A stretch of 64,000 bases of DNA from assembly GCA_034520745.1 (NCBI GenBank), contig JAXHNF010000023.1:254735-318734 (forward strand). The letters run 5' to 3'. Shown here piece after piece: positions 27,428-38,903 of this stretch. This DNA is from Alkalibacterium sp034520745 (GTDB lineage: Bacteria > Bacillota > Bacilli > Lactobacillales > Carnobacteriaceae_A). Below the pieces are notes generated by a model that worked only from the letters and a program-made list of their open reading frames with translations, was not told the origin of the DNA and did not search any database. The position numbers and the translations under genes were made by a program. Numbering within the stretch: the stretch's first letter is position 1; each line of letters opens with the position of its first letter.

Positions 27428-28379
27428 TTGGCTACATTAAACGACGTTGCAAAAAAAGCGAATGTCTCTAAAATGACTGTTTCACGAGTGATCAATCATC
27501 CCGAACAAGTGACGGATGAGTTGAAAGAACTCGTCTATGCGGCCATGAGAGAGCTGAATTACCGGCCTAATGCAGCAGCTAAAGCTCTGGCGAACAACCG
27601 GACGCAGATCATAAAATTACTGATTTTAGAAGAAATGGATACGACCGAACCCTACTACATGTTCCTGCTGACAGGGATCGCCAATGAACTGGACAAGTAT
27701 GCCTACAGCCTGCAGCTGCTGACTCATAACAACGTGCAGATCGGTGATTCCGACGGCTTTATCGTCTGCGGGATGCGCCGGGGCGACGAGGAACTGATCA
27801 GAAGTCTCGATAAACCGACTGTTTTGTTTGGACAGAATGACATGGACATCGATTTTGTCGACAGCAATAATGAAGAAAGCATGAGCAAAGCGACGGAATA
27901 CGCGGTTGAAAAAGGTTACGAGACTATTGTCTATATCGGCATCGACGTCGATGAGCCGTTTGCTCATTCCAGAGAAAAAGGCTACCGGACAGTGATGGAA
28001 AATCACGGCAAGGAAAGCCATGTCTATAAACTGGAAAACCGCTCGCGTTATTCAGCGGCGTTCATCCGAGAAAATTGGGGCACATTTCCGAAAAACACCC
28101 TGTTCCTGTGTGCCTCGGACCGTCTCGGACTCGGTGTGATCCGTGAAATCAAAGAACTGGGTGGAGACATCCCGAACGACTACGGTGTCATCGGTCACGA
28201 CGGGGTTTTCCTTGACCAGATCGCTTACCCGAATCTGACGACCCTCAAGCAGTCGATCTCGGAAATGGGCGCAGCCTGTGCGCGGATGGTCCTGAACAAG
28301 GTAAAAGAAGAAGGCAAGCCGCAGGGGAACCAGCTGTTTGATACCGAACTGAAAAAGGCGGGACGACCCGCTGAAATAA
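27428..28379 (+). CDS. LacI-family transcriptional regulator, probable MalR
   Basis: About 317 residues. The HTH is at the N-terminus (LNDVAKKANVSKMTVSRVIN) with hinge NAAAKALANNRT, then the periplasmic-binding-like effector domain. TTG 27428 is used because AGGAG lies 8 bp upstream. As given, the frame runs on to 28438 inside a terminator. One extra A near 28354 explains this; the corrected end KRRDDPLK stops at 28379, 9 bp before the stem. Its place directly before the maltodextrin island suggests it controls it, through the operators at 28822, 35937 and 49224 (inference). Confidence 0.85.
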
Positions 28380-28387
28380 TGAGGAAA

Positions 28388-28433
28388 CAGACCGCATCTG
28401 ACCATTGGCACAGTCAGATGCGGTCTGTTTTTG
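28388..28433 (+). terminator. Terminator after LacI-family gene
   Basis: Perfect 14-bp stem CAGACCGCATCTGA / TCAGATGCGGTCTG with a 12-nt loop and TTTTTG. Confidence 0.92.
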
Positions 28434-28747
28434 TCTGATTTGGGTGCTGTTCGGCAGTTAGAAGCAGAAACGGTGGCCCAAACGACCGAAGACTGACGTG
28501 TTCGGTCGTTTGGGATTGAGCGCGCACGGTAGTTACCGAAATCCGGTGCTGTTCGGTAACTACGACGCCGAAATGGCCGGGCTAATGACCGAAGAAGGCC
28601 TTCTTCGGTCATTAGCAGAGGAGAGCACAAACGAACTTACCGAACAGGGGGCAAATTCGACAAGTAGGAGAAACGTGACTTGCGCTACCTGCCGAACCCG
28701 GTCATCTTCAGCAGGTAGCGGGTCTTTCGGAAAAGCTAGTGACCGAA
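28434..28747. repeat. Array D: strong palindromes phased at 51 bp (ACCGAA/TTCGGT core)
   Basis: ACCGAA-type 5' cores start at 28485, 28535, 28588, 28639, 28691 and 28742. TTCGGT-type 3' cores start at 28450, 28501, 28552, 28604, 28656 and 28707 (steps 51, 51, 52, 52, 51). Units here are the best hairpins in the window: 28477-28514 has a perfect 14-bp stem, 28529-28563 a 12-bp stem, and 28581-28616 is a perfect 36-nt palindrome. Sequence outside the 6-nt core differs between units but both arms change together, i.e. the pairing is preserved. It shares its core with array F, 30 kb away. Confidence 0.88.
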
Positions 28748-28821
28748 TGGGACTCTGATGAAGGGCAGAGGATCGAATAAGGATGGAAACGAGCCGATGC
28801 TCGTTTCTGCCTGTTGATTTC

Positions 28822-28875
28822 TGTTACCGATAACACCTAAAAGTATCTTGTATAATTCTGATACAATGCTAGAAT
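28822..28875 (+). promoter_or_regulatory. cre/LacI-type operator and promoter of the GH13-GH65 genes
   Basis: TGTTACCGATAACA (28822-28835) matches the cre consensus TGWNANCGNTNWCA at every position and is also a near-perfect LacI-family palindrome. Twelve bp further is TTGTAT (28848), and after 16 bp TAGAAT (28870). Confidence 0.7.
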
Positions 28876-28988
28876 TTAACTGGAACCGCTTTAGCCTGGC
28901 GATTATACTATTCGAGTTATATACGGTAAAATAAAAGAGTAGATACTTGATAACTAAAAATACTTTTTAAATGAAGAAGGGGAAAATT

Positions 28989-30870
28989 ATGGATACTGCA
29001 GCAATTTATCACCGTTCCGAAAGTGAGTACGCGTATTTATATGAACGCGGTCATTATCACATACGGATCCGGACGAAAGCAAAGGACGTCGACAGCGTTG
29101 AACTGATCAGCGGGGATCCTTACTCGCTTGACGAACAGAAATGGTATACGAACGGGAAAGAAATGAAAAAGGTCGCCACGACCAACATGCATGACTATTG
29201 GATGATCGATACCCATGAGCCGACCAAACGGATGGCTTACGGTTTCCGTGTCATAGGAAAAGATGGCATCGAGATCTTTTACTCTGATCAGGGCGTTTAT
29301 CCCTTTGAAGAAACGTTCCTGGAACAGATGAACTTCTACTTCCGCGTGCCTTACATTCACGAAATCGATGCTTTCCGGGCGCCGAAATGGGCAGGCGAGA
29401 CGGTCTGGTATCAGATCTTCCCGGAACGGTTTAAAAATGGCGCTCCTGAGAATGATCCTGAAGGGACCCTTGAGTGGGACAGCAAAGAACATCCTTCCCG
29501 CGACGATTTCTATGGCGGGGATCTGCAGGGTATCCTGGACAAGCTCGATTATCTGGAAGACTTAGGGATCAACGGCATCTACTTTACGCCAGTATTTGAA
29601 GCCCATTCCAATCACAAATATGACACGATCGACTACAAAGAGATCGATCCGGACTTCGGTGACAAGGAACTGTTCAGAACGGTCGTCGATGAAGCCCACA
29701 AACGCGGGATGCGTGTCATGATCGATGCGGTATTCAACCATGTGGGGATCCAGTCGGGACAGTGGAAAGACGTGCTGGAGAACCAGGAGAATTCCAAATA
29801 CAAAGACTGGTTTTATATCCACTCATTCCCAGTGGAAGATATCAGCGGAATGAGTACGGATGAACTGGAGAACGTGGGTCGGGTGAATTACGACACCTTC
29901 GCTTTTACCGGCCACATGCCAAAACTCAATACGGCAAATCCGGAAGTCCAGGAATATCTGCTTGATATTGCGACGTATTGGATAAAAGAATTTGATATCG
30001 ATGCGTGGCGTCTTGATGTAGCCAATGAAGTGGATCATTTCTTCTGGAAACGGTTCTTCAAAGAAACCACTGCAATCAAAGAAGATCTGTATATCCTGGG
30101 AGAAATCTGGCATTCATCACAAAACTGGCTGAACGGAGATGAATTCCATGCGGTCATGAACTATGCGTTTACGGATAATATCGAGAACTATTTCTTCAAA
30201 AAAATCTTATCTCCCACACGTCTGGTTTCAGGACTGAACAGCCAGCGGATGCTATACCGCAAGCAGACGACTGAAGTCATGTTCAACCTGATCGATTCTC
30301 ACGATACTCCGCGGATCCTGATCTAAAGCTGGCGGCGATAAAAATCTGGTGAAGTCTGCCATGGCCTTCATGTACTCTCAGCCCGGTGCGCCGTGCATGT
30401 ATTACGGGACGGAAGTCGGAATAGATGGTGAAGGCGATCCGGACTGCCGCAAGTGCATGATTTGGGACGAAAACAAGCAGGATCACGATATGATGCGCTT
30501 CTCTAAAGAACTGATCCGTTTCCGCAAGAAGTATCAGCCGATCCTGAGCTACGGTGAAACCGAATGGCATGACGTGAGAGACGATGAACAGTTTTTAGGC
30601 TTTAAACGCAAGCTTGGCAACCAAGAGCTTTACTTCTTCTTTAATCAGGACGAAGACGAAGCTTTCCTTCCGCTGTTGCCGCATGGTGCGAACAAGGTCT
30701 TCGGCTTCAACGACGAATCGTATGAAGAAGACGAGATCCTGCATCAGAACGGTTTCTCAGTTTTTTACTATGTCGACAATGAAGAAGAGAAGAAACAGCG
30801 CCTGATGAAAAAACGCAAGCGTGCCAAGAAACGCAAGGTCTTACTGGAAGCCATAAAAACGACTAATTAA
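28989..30870 (+). CDS. Neopullulanase / cyclomaltodextrinase / maltogenic amylase (GH13_20), one frameshift
   Basis: About 627 residues, no signal peptide, so cytoplasmic. The N-terminal beta domain (HRSESEYAYLYERGHYHIRI) precedes the barrel. Conserved GH13 regions: DAVFNHVG (I), WRLDVANEVD with nucleophile Asp (II), GEIWHSS with acid/base Glu (III), LIDSHDTPR (IV). The family cleaves cyclodextrins, pullulan and maltodextrins to maltose or panose. An extra T near 30325 causes a stop just after region IV; the corrected frame continues TKAGGDKNLVKSAMAFMYSQ. ATG 28989 follows AAGGGGA. Likely cotranscribed with the maltose phosphorylase gene. Confidence 0.9.
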
Positions 30871-30899
30871 TCAAAAACAGAGATTGGGATGTGTGATGA

Positions 30900-33184
30900 A
30901 TGAAGAGAATAGCGAAGATCGATCCGTGGAAGATCATAACGACGGAAGTCAAAGAAGACAAGCGTGTGCAGGAAAGCCTGACTGCCATAGGCAACGGGTA
31001 TATGGGCCTGCGCGGGAATTTTGAAGAAGGCTATTCCGGCGATACACATATTGGGACTTACCTGGCTGGAGTCTGGTATCCCGACAAGACACGTGTCGGC
31101 TGGTGGAAGATCGGTTACCCGGAATATTTCGGCAAAGTCATCAATGCGACCAATTTCATTCCCGTGACAATATGTGTGAACGGGCACCAGGTCGACCTGG
31201 CAGAAGATGAAGTCCGGGATTATCACCTGGAGCTGGACATGAAAAAAGGTATACTGAATCGTTCCTACGTCTGGATGAAAGACGATATGGAGGTAGCCTT
31301 TACGTTCACTCGTTTTGTCAGTGCGGCGACAAAAGAACTGGCTGTGATCAATGTCGAGGCGAAGGTGCTTCAAGGAAATCCAACTATAGAAATGACGCCT
31401 CATCTAAACGGAGATGTCGTCAATGAAGACAGTAACTATGATGAGAAATTCTGGATCGAACGCGACCGTGGCTTGACGCCTTATCCGTATCTGACCACAA
31501 AGACGGTAGAAAATAATTTCGGGACCGACCGTTTCACAGTCACGACGATGATGAGCACTACCGCACAGGGTTTGACACAAGCAGACAGCAGCGAGTCGGA
31601 TATGGCTGTTTCTGAAACGTATAAAGGATTGGTTTCACAAGGAGAAACGGTGAGTCTGACGAAACTGGTTTCTGTCATTACCAGCCGGGACGTTGAAGAA
31701 GCCGGTCAGGTGAAAGCGGCGGAAAACATTCTGGCGGAAGCGGACAAAGCGGCCTTCACCAAGTTAAGCGAAGCGCATGTCCAAGAATGGGCAAAACGAT
31801 GGAACAATGCGGACGTCGTCATCGAAGGCGACGCAGAGAGTCAGCAGGGCGTGCGCTTCAATATTTTCCAGCTGTTCTCGACATACTACGGCGAAGATCC
31901 GCGTCTGAACGTCGGACCGAAAGGCTTTACCGGTGAGAAATACGGCGGAGCGACATACTGGGATACGGAATCATGCATCCTGCCGATGTATCTGTCGATC
32001 ACGGATGAAGAAGTTTCAAGGCAATTGCTTGTTTACCGCCACAACCAGCTGGAAGAGGCACACATCAACGCATCCAAGCAGGGACTTGAAGGCGCGCTTT
32101 ACCCAATGGTGACCTTCACAGGGATCGAGTGCCACAATGAATGGGAGATCACGTTTGAGGAGATCCATCGTAACGGCGCGATCGCCCATGCGATTTTCAA
32201 CCACGCGACTTATTTCGGGGACGACTCGTATCTGCTGGACAAGGGAATCGAAGTTCTTACGGGCATCTCCCGTTTCTGGGCGGACCGTGTCCATTATTCC
32301 AAGCGTAATGAAAAATACATGATCCACGGCGTCACTGGACCCAACGAATATGAAAACAACATCAATAACAACTGGTACACCAACACGATGGCCGCCTGGA
32401 CTCTGCGTTACACGCTGGAGTCGCTGGAAAAAGTGTCTGACGACAAAAAAGCGAGCCTGGACTATCACGGATGACGAACTCAGATCAGCTGGAAAGATAT
32501 TGCTGAAAATATGTACTTCCCTGAAGATGAAGAACTGGACGTATTCGTTCAGCACGATACCTTCCTGGATAAGGATCTGCGTCCGGTCGATTCTCTGAAA
32601 CCGGAAGAACGTCCGATCAATCAGAACTGGTCCTGGGACAAGATCCTGCGTTCACCGTTCATCAAGCAGGCGGACGTCCTGCAGGGATTCTACTTCCTGA
32701 ATCACGAATTCAGCCTGGATAGAAAAAAACGCAACTTTGATTTCTACGAACCGATGACCGGTGCATGAGTCTTCGCTTTCACCTTTAGTCCATTCGATTC
32801 TGGCTTCGGAACTGGGCAAGAAGGAAAAAGCCTTTGAGATGTATTCGCGCACGGCACGTCTGGACTTGGATAACTACAACAACGATACGGAAGACGGTCT
32901 GCACATCACGTCAATGAGCGGCGGGTGGCTGTCGATCGTTCACGGATTTGCAGGGATGCGCACACTGACCGGTGAGTTGTCGTTCGAACCGTACTGCCCT
33001 GAAAAATGGGACGGCTATGAATTCAAGCTGAAGTACCGCGGCCGACTCATCAAAGTCACAGTCGACAAGGAAAGTGTCAAATTCACGCTTCAGGAAGGCG
33101 AATGCCTATGAACTTGTTCTTTACGGCGAGCATGTCACACTAAAAGACAGTGTCAAAGCACAGTCGGTAAACGTGACTGCATGA
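30900..33184 (+). CDS. Maltose phosphorylase (GH65), several frameshifts
   Basis: About 760 residues after repair. Catalyses maltose + Pi to glucose + beta-glucose-1-phosphate, whose product is used by the beta-phosphoglucomutase encoded just downstream. The catalytic acid lies in VTGPNEYENNINNNWYTN (Glu near residue 483), and TYWDTESCILPMYL is the family's substrate-binding stretch. Single-base shifts near 32468, 32480, 32764 and 33104 break the C-terminal third; corrected it reads AENMYFPEDEELDVFVQHDT, then VHESSLSPLVHSILASELGK and ends QSVNVTA. No signal peptide. Confidence 0.92.
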
Positions 33185-33190
33185 GGTTGA

Positions 33191-33212
33191 GATAAGCAGC
33201 TGGCTGCTTATC
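33191..33212 (+). terminator. Hairpin after maltose phosphorylase gene
   Basis: GATAAGCAG / CTGCTTATC with a 4-nt loop, 6 bp after the stop codon. No T run, so termination is uncertain; it may only stabilise the mRNA. Confidence 0.4.
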
Positions 33213-33221
33213 TAGCTCTGG

Positions 33222-33440
33222 GGCAGGTTGGATTTTGAATGGTAAGACCCAGTGTCTCAGGTGAGATATGCCGTTACTGCAACCGGAAGGATCAACTCAA
33301 AGTGTTGCGCCAAGTTCAGTATCGTTGCCGTTTTGCGCCAGAAATGGCTGACCCCCAAGCCCGGCACGACACCAGTTGACCGTTTTGCGATGAAATGGCT
33401 GACCCACGGACTGACGCGATCGGTCAACTATTCGAACAGA
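33222..33440. repeat. Possible array G, 51-bp phase (GTTGCCGTTTTGCG words)
   Basis: GTTRCYG-type words start at 33273, 33324 and 33375 (51 bp steps). CCGTTTTGCG is followed by GAAATGGCTGACCC in two of them, at 33328 and 33380. Unlike the other arrays, I do not see consistent hairpin arms. It could be a decayed array or a remnant of another element. The short open frames here have no ribosome site and are not convincing genes. Confidence 0.35.
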
Positions 33441-33524
33441 AAACGGCAGGCTAAACGAACCGAAAATTACCCAGCCGACAAGTCTTGAAATCTTTTAACC
33501 CGAAAAAGCAATGATAAAATAAGG

Positions 33525-33550
33525 AAGAGAGATGACCATCTCTCTTTTTT
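33525..33550 (+). terminator. Terminator before the beta-PGM gene
   Basis: AGAGAGATG / CATCTCTCT with a short loop and TTTTTT. It ends 38 bp before the next start codon, so it either ends the maltose phosphorylase transcript or attenuates the downstream genes. Confidence 0.75.
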
Positions 33551-33587
33551 CATTACTGAAAAGGCAGGACACTATAAGGAGGCAATC

Positions 33588-34282
33588 ATGATTAAAGGAT
33601 TGATTTTTGATTTAGACGGCGTGATCACGGATACAGCGGAATACCACTACCTGGCATGGAAAAGTCTGGCGGAGAAACTGGATATTGAAATCGACCGGGA
33701 GTTCAATGAACAGCTGAAAGGAATCAGCCGTATGGAATCGCTGGATCTGATTTTGAAGCACGGCAATAAAGAGCAGGACTACACGGATGAAGAAAAACAG
33801 GAACTGGCGACTCAGAAGAATGAAGAGTATCAGGAGTATATCGAAGAGATCACACACGATGATCTGCTGCCCGGCATAGAGACACTTCTTAAAGAAGCCA
33901 GAAGAAAAAGGCCTTGGAATGGCTTTAGCTTCAGCCAGCAAGAACGGACCAAAAATAATCAGACAGCTGGAAATCGAAGATGTGTTTGACGGGACAGTCG
34001 TTGACCCCGCTTCACTAAGTGCGGGCAAGCCTGATCCGGAAATATTCATCAAAGGCGCAGAGGTCTTAGGACTGGATCCTTCCGAATGTGTCGGCCTGGA
34101 AGACGCCGAAGCAGGTGTGGAAGCCATCAACGCGGCAGGCATGTTTTCTGTCGGCGTGGGATCTAAAGACGCCATGCAGCAAGGCAGACTATATCGTTCC
34201 GGATACCAAAGACCTTAAACTGGATGAAATCCTAAAACAGCAGAGAAATAGTTTGAAGCAAAAGGAGAGGAGCTTTTTATGA
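33588..34282 (+). CDS. pgmB: Beta-phosphoglucomutase (two frameshifts)
   Basis: HAD-superfamily enzyme converting beta-glucose-1-phosphate to glucose-6-phosphate. FDLDGVITDTAEYH carries the nucleophile and acid/base Asp pair; ALASASKNG (Ser), the Lys in SAGKPDPEIF and LEDAEAGVEA complete the HAD motifs. An extra A near 33905 and an extra G near 34182 split the frame; corrected length is about 230 residues, normal. AAGGAGG precedes ATG 33588. The end overlaps the next gene by ATGA. Works directly with the GH65 enzyme. Confidence 0.93.
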
Positions 34283-35905
34283 AATGGTGGCAGAATGCGG
34301 TCGTCTATCAGATTTATCCGCGCAGTTTTCAGGACAGTAACGGCGACGGCATTGGAGACATCCCGGGGATCATCAGCCGGCTGGACTATTTAGAAGAGCT
34401 TGGGCATCGATGCCATCTGGCTGAGTCCGGTTTACGATTCGCCCAATGATGATAATGGCTATGATATCAGTGATTATCAGGCGATCCATCCTGACTTCGG
34501 GACGATGGAAGATATGGACCGGCTGATCGATGAAGCAGAAAAACGCGGCATCCGTATCGTGATGGATCTGGTCGTGAATCATACGAGTGACGAACACGAG
34601 TGGTTTATCGAAGCCAGAAAAAGCAGAGAGAACGACTACCGTGACTTTTACATCTGGCGTGATCCGGTGAACGGCGGACCCCCGAACGATCTGGGATCTG
34701 CCTTCAGCGGGTCAGCGTGGGAATACGATGAAAATACGAAGCAGTATTACCTGCATTTATTCAGTAAAAAGCAGCCTGACTTGAACTGGGAGAATGAAAA
34801 GGTGCGCCAGTCAGTCTATGACATGATGAATTTTTGGCTGGACAAAGGCATCGGCGGTTTCCGCATGGATGTGATCGATCTGATCGGGAAAAAACCGGAT
34901 GAAAAAATCACTGTCCAACGGTCCGAAACTGCATGACTACATTCAGGAATATGCACGCAGAAACGCTGAAAAACCGAGACGTCATGACTGTCGGTGAAAC
35001 CTGGGGAGTGACACCTGATCAGGCTAAACTGTACTCGATCCGAAGCGCCAGGAACTGTCGATGGTGTTTCAGTTCGAGCATATGCAGCTGGACGAAGTGC
35101 CTGGTCAGCCGAAATGGGACATAAGAGAGCTCGACTTTGTGAAACTGAAAAAGGTTTTTGCCAAATGGCAGGTCGAACTGGATGACAAAGGATGGAACAG
35201 TCTGTTCTGGAACAATCATGACACACCGCGTGTCGTCTCTCACTTCGGGAACGACGGCAAATACCGGGAAGAAAGTGCCAAGCTGTTTGCGATCATTCTT
35301 CACCTGATGAAAGGCACGCCGTATATTTTTCAGGGCGAAGAGATCGGTATGACCAACCGTAAAATCGAATCGGTCGACGAGCTGGATGATATCGAAAGCA
35401 TCAACATGTATAACGAGCGCATCAAGGCAGGCTATACCCACGGTGAGCTGATCAGTGCAATCAATATCAAAGGACGGGACAATGCCAGGACCCCGTTGCA
35501 GTGGGACGATTCTGAACACGCGGGCTTTACTGAAGGAACACCGTGGCTGCCGGTCCAGCCGAATCACAAGACGGTCAATGTAAAAGCGTCCTTGGCGTCA
35601 AAGGATTCTGTCTTCATACCTGATAAAAACTGATTCAATTGAGAAAAGACCATCCGCTGGTCGTCTGGGGCGATTATGAACTGCTCTTGCCGGATCATCC
35701 GTCGATCTATGCCTACACCCGTACTTATAAAGGGAAGAGCTGGCTGGTGGCCGGGAACGTCAGCGAGGATTCTTCCAGATTAGAATTGGATGAGACATTT
35801 AGTGCCGGACGGGTTATTGTCTCAAACTATAAAAGGGAGTCTTTTGACTTGGAAAAGGCAGTGCTTCAGCCTTTCGAAGCCGTTGTTCTGGAACTGACGG
35901 TTTAG
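34279..35905 (+). CDS. Alpha-1,6-glucosidase (DexB/oligo-1,6-glucosidase type, GH13_31), five frameshifts
   Basis: About 540 residues, cytoplasmic. Starts WWQNAVVYQIYPRSFQDSNG. GH13 regions: MDLVVNHTSDEH (I), GFRMDVIDLI (II, nucleophile Asp followed by Val), TVGETWG (III), NNHDTPRVVSHFG (IV). Val after the nucleophile is the known marker for alpha-1,6 specificity in this subfamily. LSMVFQFEHMQLD resembles DexB. Shifts lie near 34404, 34916, 34951, 35041 and 35625. It trims isomaltose or panose from branched dextrins. Coupled to pgmB by ATGA overlap. Confidence 0.88.
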
Positions 35906-35936
35906 TTGAAAAATGAATAAACTAAGTGAGTCATCC

Positions 35937-35991
35937 TGATACCGGTAACATGGAAATAACGATTGAAACAATTGTAAAAAGCCACTATAGT
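35937..35991 (+). promoter_or_regulatory. cre/LacI-type operator and malE promoter
   Basis: TGATACCGGTAACA (35937-35950) fits the cre consensus fully; 12 bp later TTGAAA (35963-35968), 17 bp, TATAGT (35986-35991). Confidence 0.75.
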
Positions 35992-36110
35992 TAGATTGTA
36001 ATCACTTACAACAATACTTTCTAAACAAACGGAACTTTGGAAAGCCTTTTCCTGATGTTTAGTAAGTAGAGTGAGGAACGAGAAAAATATAAAAAACAGG
36101 AGGCAACAAA

Positions 36111-37426
36111 ATGATCGATAAGAAATTATGGTACAAAGGAATGTTACTGCTCTCAACAGCTGGGGTACTTGCAGCATGTGGAACAGGAGACAATACAGAC
36201 GATTCAACAGGCGATACATCTGAAGACACTACAGAAGAAACAACAGAGGATACAGGGTCTGAAGAAACAGCAAACGAAGATACTCCTGAAAAACCAGAAT
36301 CGCTACATATCTGGGTCAACGATGAAGAAGCACAATTAAATGCTTACGATGAAATCACAGCAAACTTTACTGAAGAACACGGTATCGAAGTTGAAGTCAC
36401 ACCTTACAGCATGCTTGAGCAGACTGAAGGAATGAGTCTGGATGGCCCTGCTGGACAAGGACCTGATTTGTTCTTCCAGCCGCATGACCGCATGGGTGAT
36501 ATTTCACCTGCAAGGTTTAGCTGCTGAACTGGAATTGACAGAAGATCAGTTGAGCCGCTTGGGCGAATACAACGAAGAAGCTGTCACTGCATTCAGTTAT
36601 GAAGGCGCACAGTACGGTATCCCGGCAGTTGTTGAAACATACGGTTTGTTCATCAATACAGATTTAGTACCGGAAGCTCCAGAAACGATGGATGAACTGA
36701 TGGAAACAGCACGCGACTTAACCGAAGGCGACCAGTACGGATTCATGATGGATGCAGCTAACCTGTACTTCACACTATCCGTTCCTGACAGCTGACGGCG
36801 GCTACATCTTTGCACAAAACGAAGACGGCACATACGACACATCAGACATCGGTTTGAACACACCTGAAGCTGTTGAATCGGTTGAAATGATCCAGTCATG
36901 GTTTGAAGAAGGACTTATGCCTTCACCCACTGATTTAGAAGTAGCTAACAGCTTATTCATGGATGGCAAAGTTGGAATGATCGTGAACGGTCCTTGGGCA
37001 ATCCCGGATTATGAAAAAGCTCTTGGCGATAGCCTGTTGGTTTCAGAATTACCAACACAAGACGGCGAACCGTTGAACTCATTCTCAGGAAATAAAGGCT
37101 GGCTGGTCAACTATTACTCAGAAGATCAGTACTGGGCAACTGAATTGGCACTGTTCATGACAAATGAAGAAAGTTCAGCAACTTACTATGATGTTGCGGG
37201 CGAACTGCCTGCTCACACTGCTGTTGAAATCGAAGATGAGTTGATGGCACCAATCTTTGCTCAAACGCAAAATGCACATCCAATGCCTAACATTCCAGAA
37301 ATGCAACAAGTTTGGGACCCAATGGGTGACGCACTGCAATTCATCCAGCAAGGTGACGATGTACAGGAAGTCTTGGACGAAGCTGTTGCAACAATCGAAT
37401 CTGAAATTTCAATGATGGGTCAATAA
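36111..37426 (+). CDS. malE: Maltodextrin-binding lipoprotein MalE/MdxE (two frameshifts)
   Basis: About 438 residues. Lipobox LAAC (Cys23), acidic Thr/Asp/Glu linker to about residue 60, then the binding-protein fold: LHIWVNDEEAQLNAYDEITA, GQGPDLFFQPHDRMGD, IPAVVETYGLFINTDLV, MIVNGPWAIPDYEKAL and AHPMPNIPEMQQVWDPMGDA, all typical of maltose/maltodextrin binders. Extra bases near 36513 and 36766 interrupt the frame. It captures maltodextrins outside the membrane for MalFG. Confidence 0.93.
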
Positions 37427-37461
37427 TTAGAATAACTGTGTAACGTCAAGCTAATTTGAGC

Positions 37462-37494
37462 AAGGAGATTGAGCGACTAAAACTCAGTCTCCTT
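37462..37494 (+). terminator. Intercistronic hairpin malE-malF
   Basis: AAGGAGA.TTGAG / CTCAG.TCTCCTT, then TTCTTCAT. Such hairpins between malE and malF are known to protect malE mRNA or to reduce downstream expression; no long T run. Confidence 0.55.
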
Positions 37495-37584
37495 CTTCAT
37501 AATTAGTTATTTATGTGTTTAGAGCTGAAAACCAGCTCTACAGACATAAGTGACTGCTTTAGGGCTAGTAGAAGGAGAGGAATT

Positions 37585-38885
37585 ATGGCTGCTAACGAGA
37601 ATCAAAACAAACCGTCTCAGACACGGACGAAAGATCTGAATCATAGCCCCAAAAAAGCTATGCTTCTATCGATCATTCCTGGTATGGGACAGATTTACAA
37701 TAAAAAGAAAACTGAAAGGAATCGCTTTATTCATTCTATTTGCTGCTTTTGCAGTTGTATCGTTTGAATTTATCGCTTCCGGTCTGCAGGGGCTTATCAC
37801 ACTTGGGAATGAGCCGCGTGTCGATGATTCACGCGTGTTCCTTATTGAGGGATTCTGGCCTTGCTCTTTGCCGTGATCTACGGCGCTCTTTACTGGATAA
37901 ATATCCAGGATGCTAAAGTGGAGGCGCAGAAGATCAGAGACGGATGGAAACCCGGAGGCGTGATCGAGAACTTCAAAAACTCCTGGGATACTGCTTTTCC
38001 TTATGTCCTGATCGGTCCTGGCTTTCTGCTTCTTGATTTTTGTGGTTATACTGCCACTGCTGTTTATGGGCTTTTTAGCCTTTACAAACTATAATCTTGT
38101 ACAATGCACCACCGAGAAGTCTGCTTCAGTGGGTAGGCTTTGAAAACTTCATTCGCCTGCTTACCTTGTCAGAGTGGCGAGACACGTTCATCAGTGTACT
38201 TTCCTGGACGCTGACCTGGACGTTCGTTGCAACAACTTTGCAGATCGCTTTGGCGATGTTCCTGGCTATCTTGACGAACGATAAACGGATCTTAGGCAAG
38301 AAGTTCATTCGTACATTCCTGATTCTGCCGTGGGCTGTTCCAGGTTTTGTAACGATCATTATTTTCTCAGCCTTATTTAATGATAACTTCGGCGCAATCA
38401 ATAATGACATTATTCAGCCGTTATTTAATACCACGATTCCCTGGATGACTGAAGTACTCTGGAGCAGGATCGCTATTATCATGATACAAGTCTGGCTTGG
38501 TTTCCCTTATGTTTTCGCACTGTTTTCCGGTGTCCTGCAGGGAATATCCGATGACTGGTATGAAGCGGCGGATATGGACGGGGCTTCGCGCTGGCAGAAA
38601 TTCACAAACATCACGTTCCCGCATCTGATGTTTGCGACGGGGCCGCTGCTGTTGACCCAGTACACATTTAACTTCAATAACTTCAATATTATCTACCTGT
38701 TTAACGAAGGGGGCCCTGCTGTCCGCGGACAAAATGCCGGCGGTACAGATATCCTGATTTCCTGGGTCTATAACCTGACATTTACCAATCAGCAGTTCAG
38801 TATGGCTGCTGCGATCTCACTGATTCTAGGAATTATTGTCGCAACCTTTGCATTCTTCCAGTTCAGACGTTTCACGATCATTTAA
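37585..38885 (+). CDS. malF: Maltodextrin ABC permease MalF (four frameshifts)
   Basis: About 433 residues after repair. N-terminal PGMGQIYNKK and a helix near ALFILFAAFAVVSFEFIASG, a connecting region, then the MalF core with EAADMDGASRWQKFTNITFP (EAA coupling loop) and six helices. Shifts near 37708 (extra A), 37851 (missing A), 38033 and 38096 (both CTG read as CTTG) disrupt the first half; the main core from 38097 is intact. RBS AAGGAGAGG before ATG 37585. Pairs with MalG; no MsmX/MalK-type ATPase is in the window, so a shared ATPase elsewhere is likely. Confidence 0.9.
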
Positions 38886-38903
38886 AGAGGAGGGCAACCT
38901 GTA

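Noticed and set aside
28434..28747. REP/BIME elements with a RAYT transposase
   Set aside because: Palindromic and repeated, but no RAYT/TnpA-like gene is present and other arrays use unrelated words, unlike a REP family.
28440..28760. 86-aa ORF at 28498-28758
   Set aside because: It lies over the hairpin array, with repeated words dictating the codons and no ribosome site.
33252..33488. 78-aa ORF, possible transposase remnant
   Set aside because: CxxC-like residues (CRYCNRK in another frame) looked like a zinc-ribbon transposase piece, but no continuation, inverted ends or similarity could be seen.
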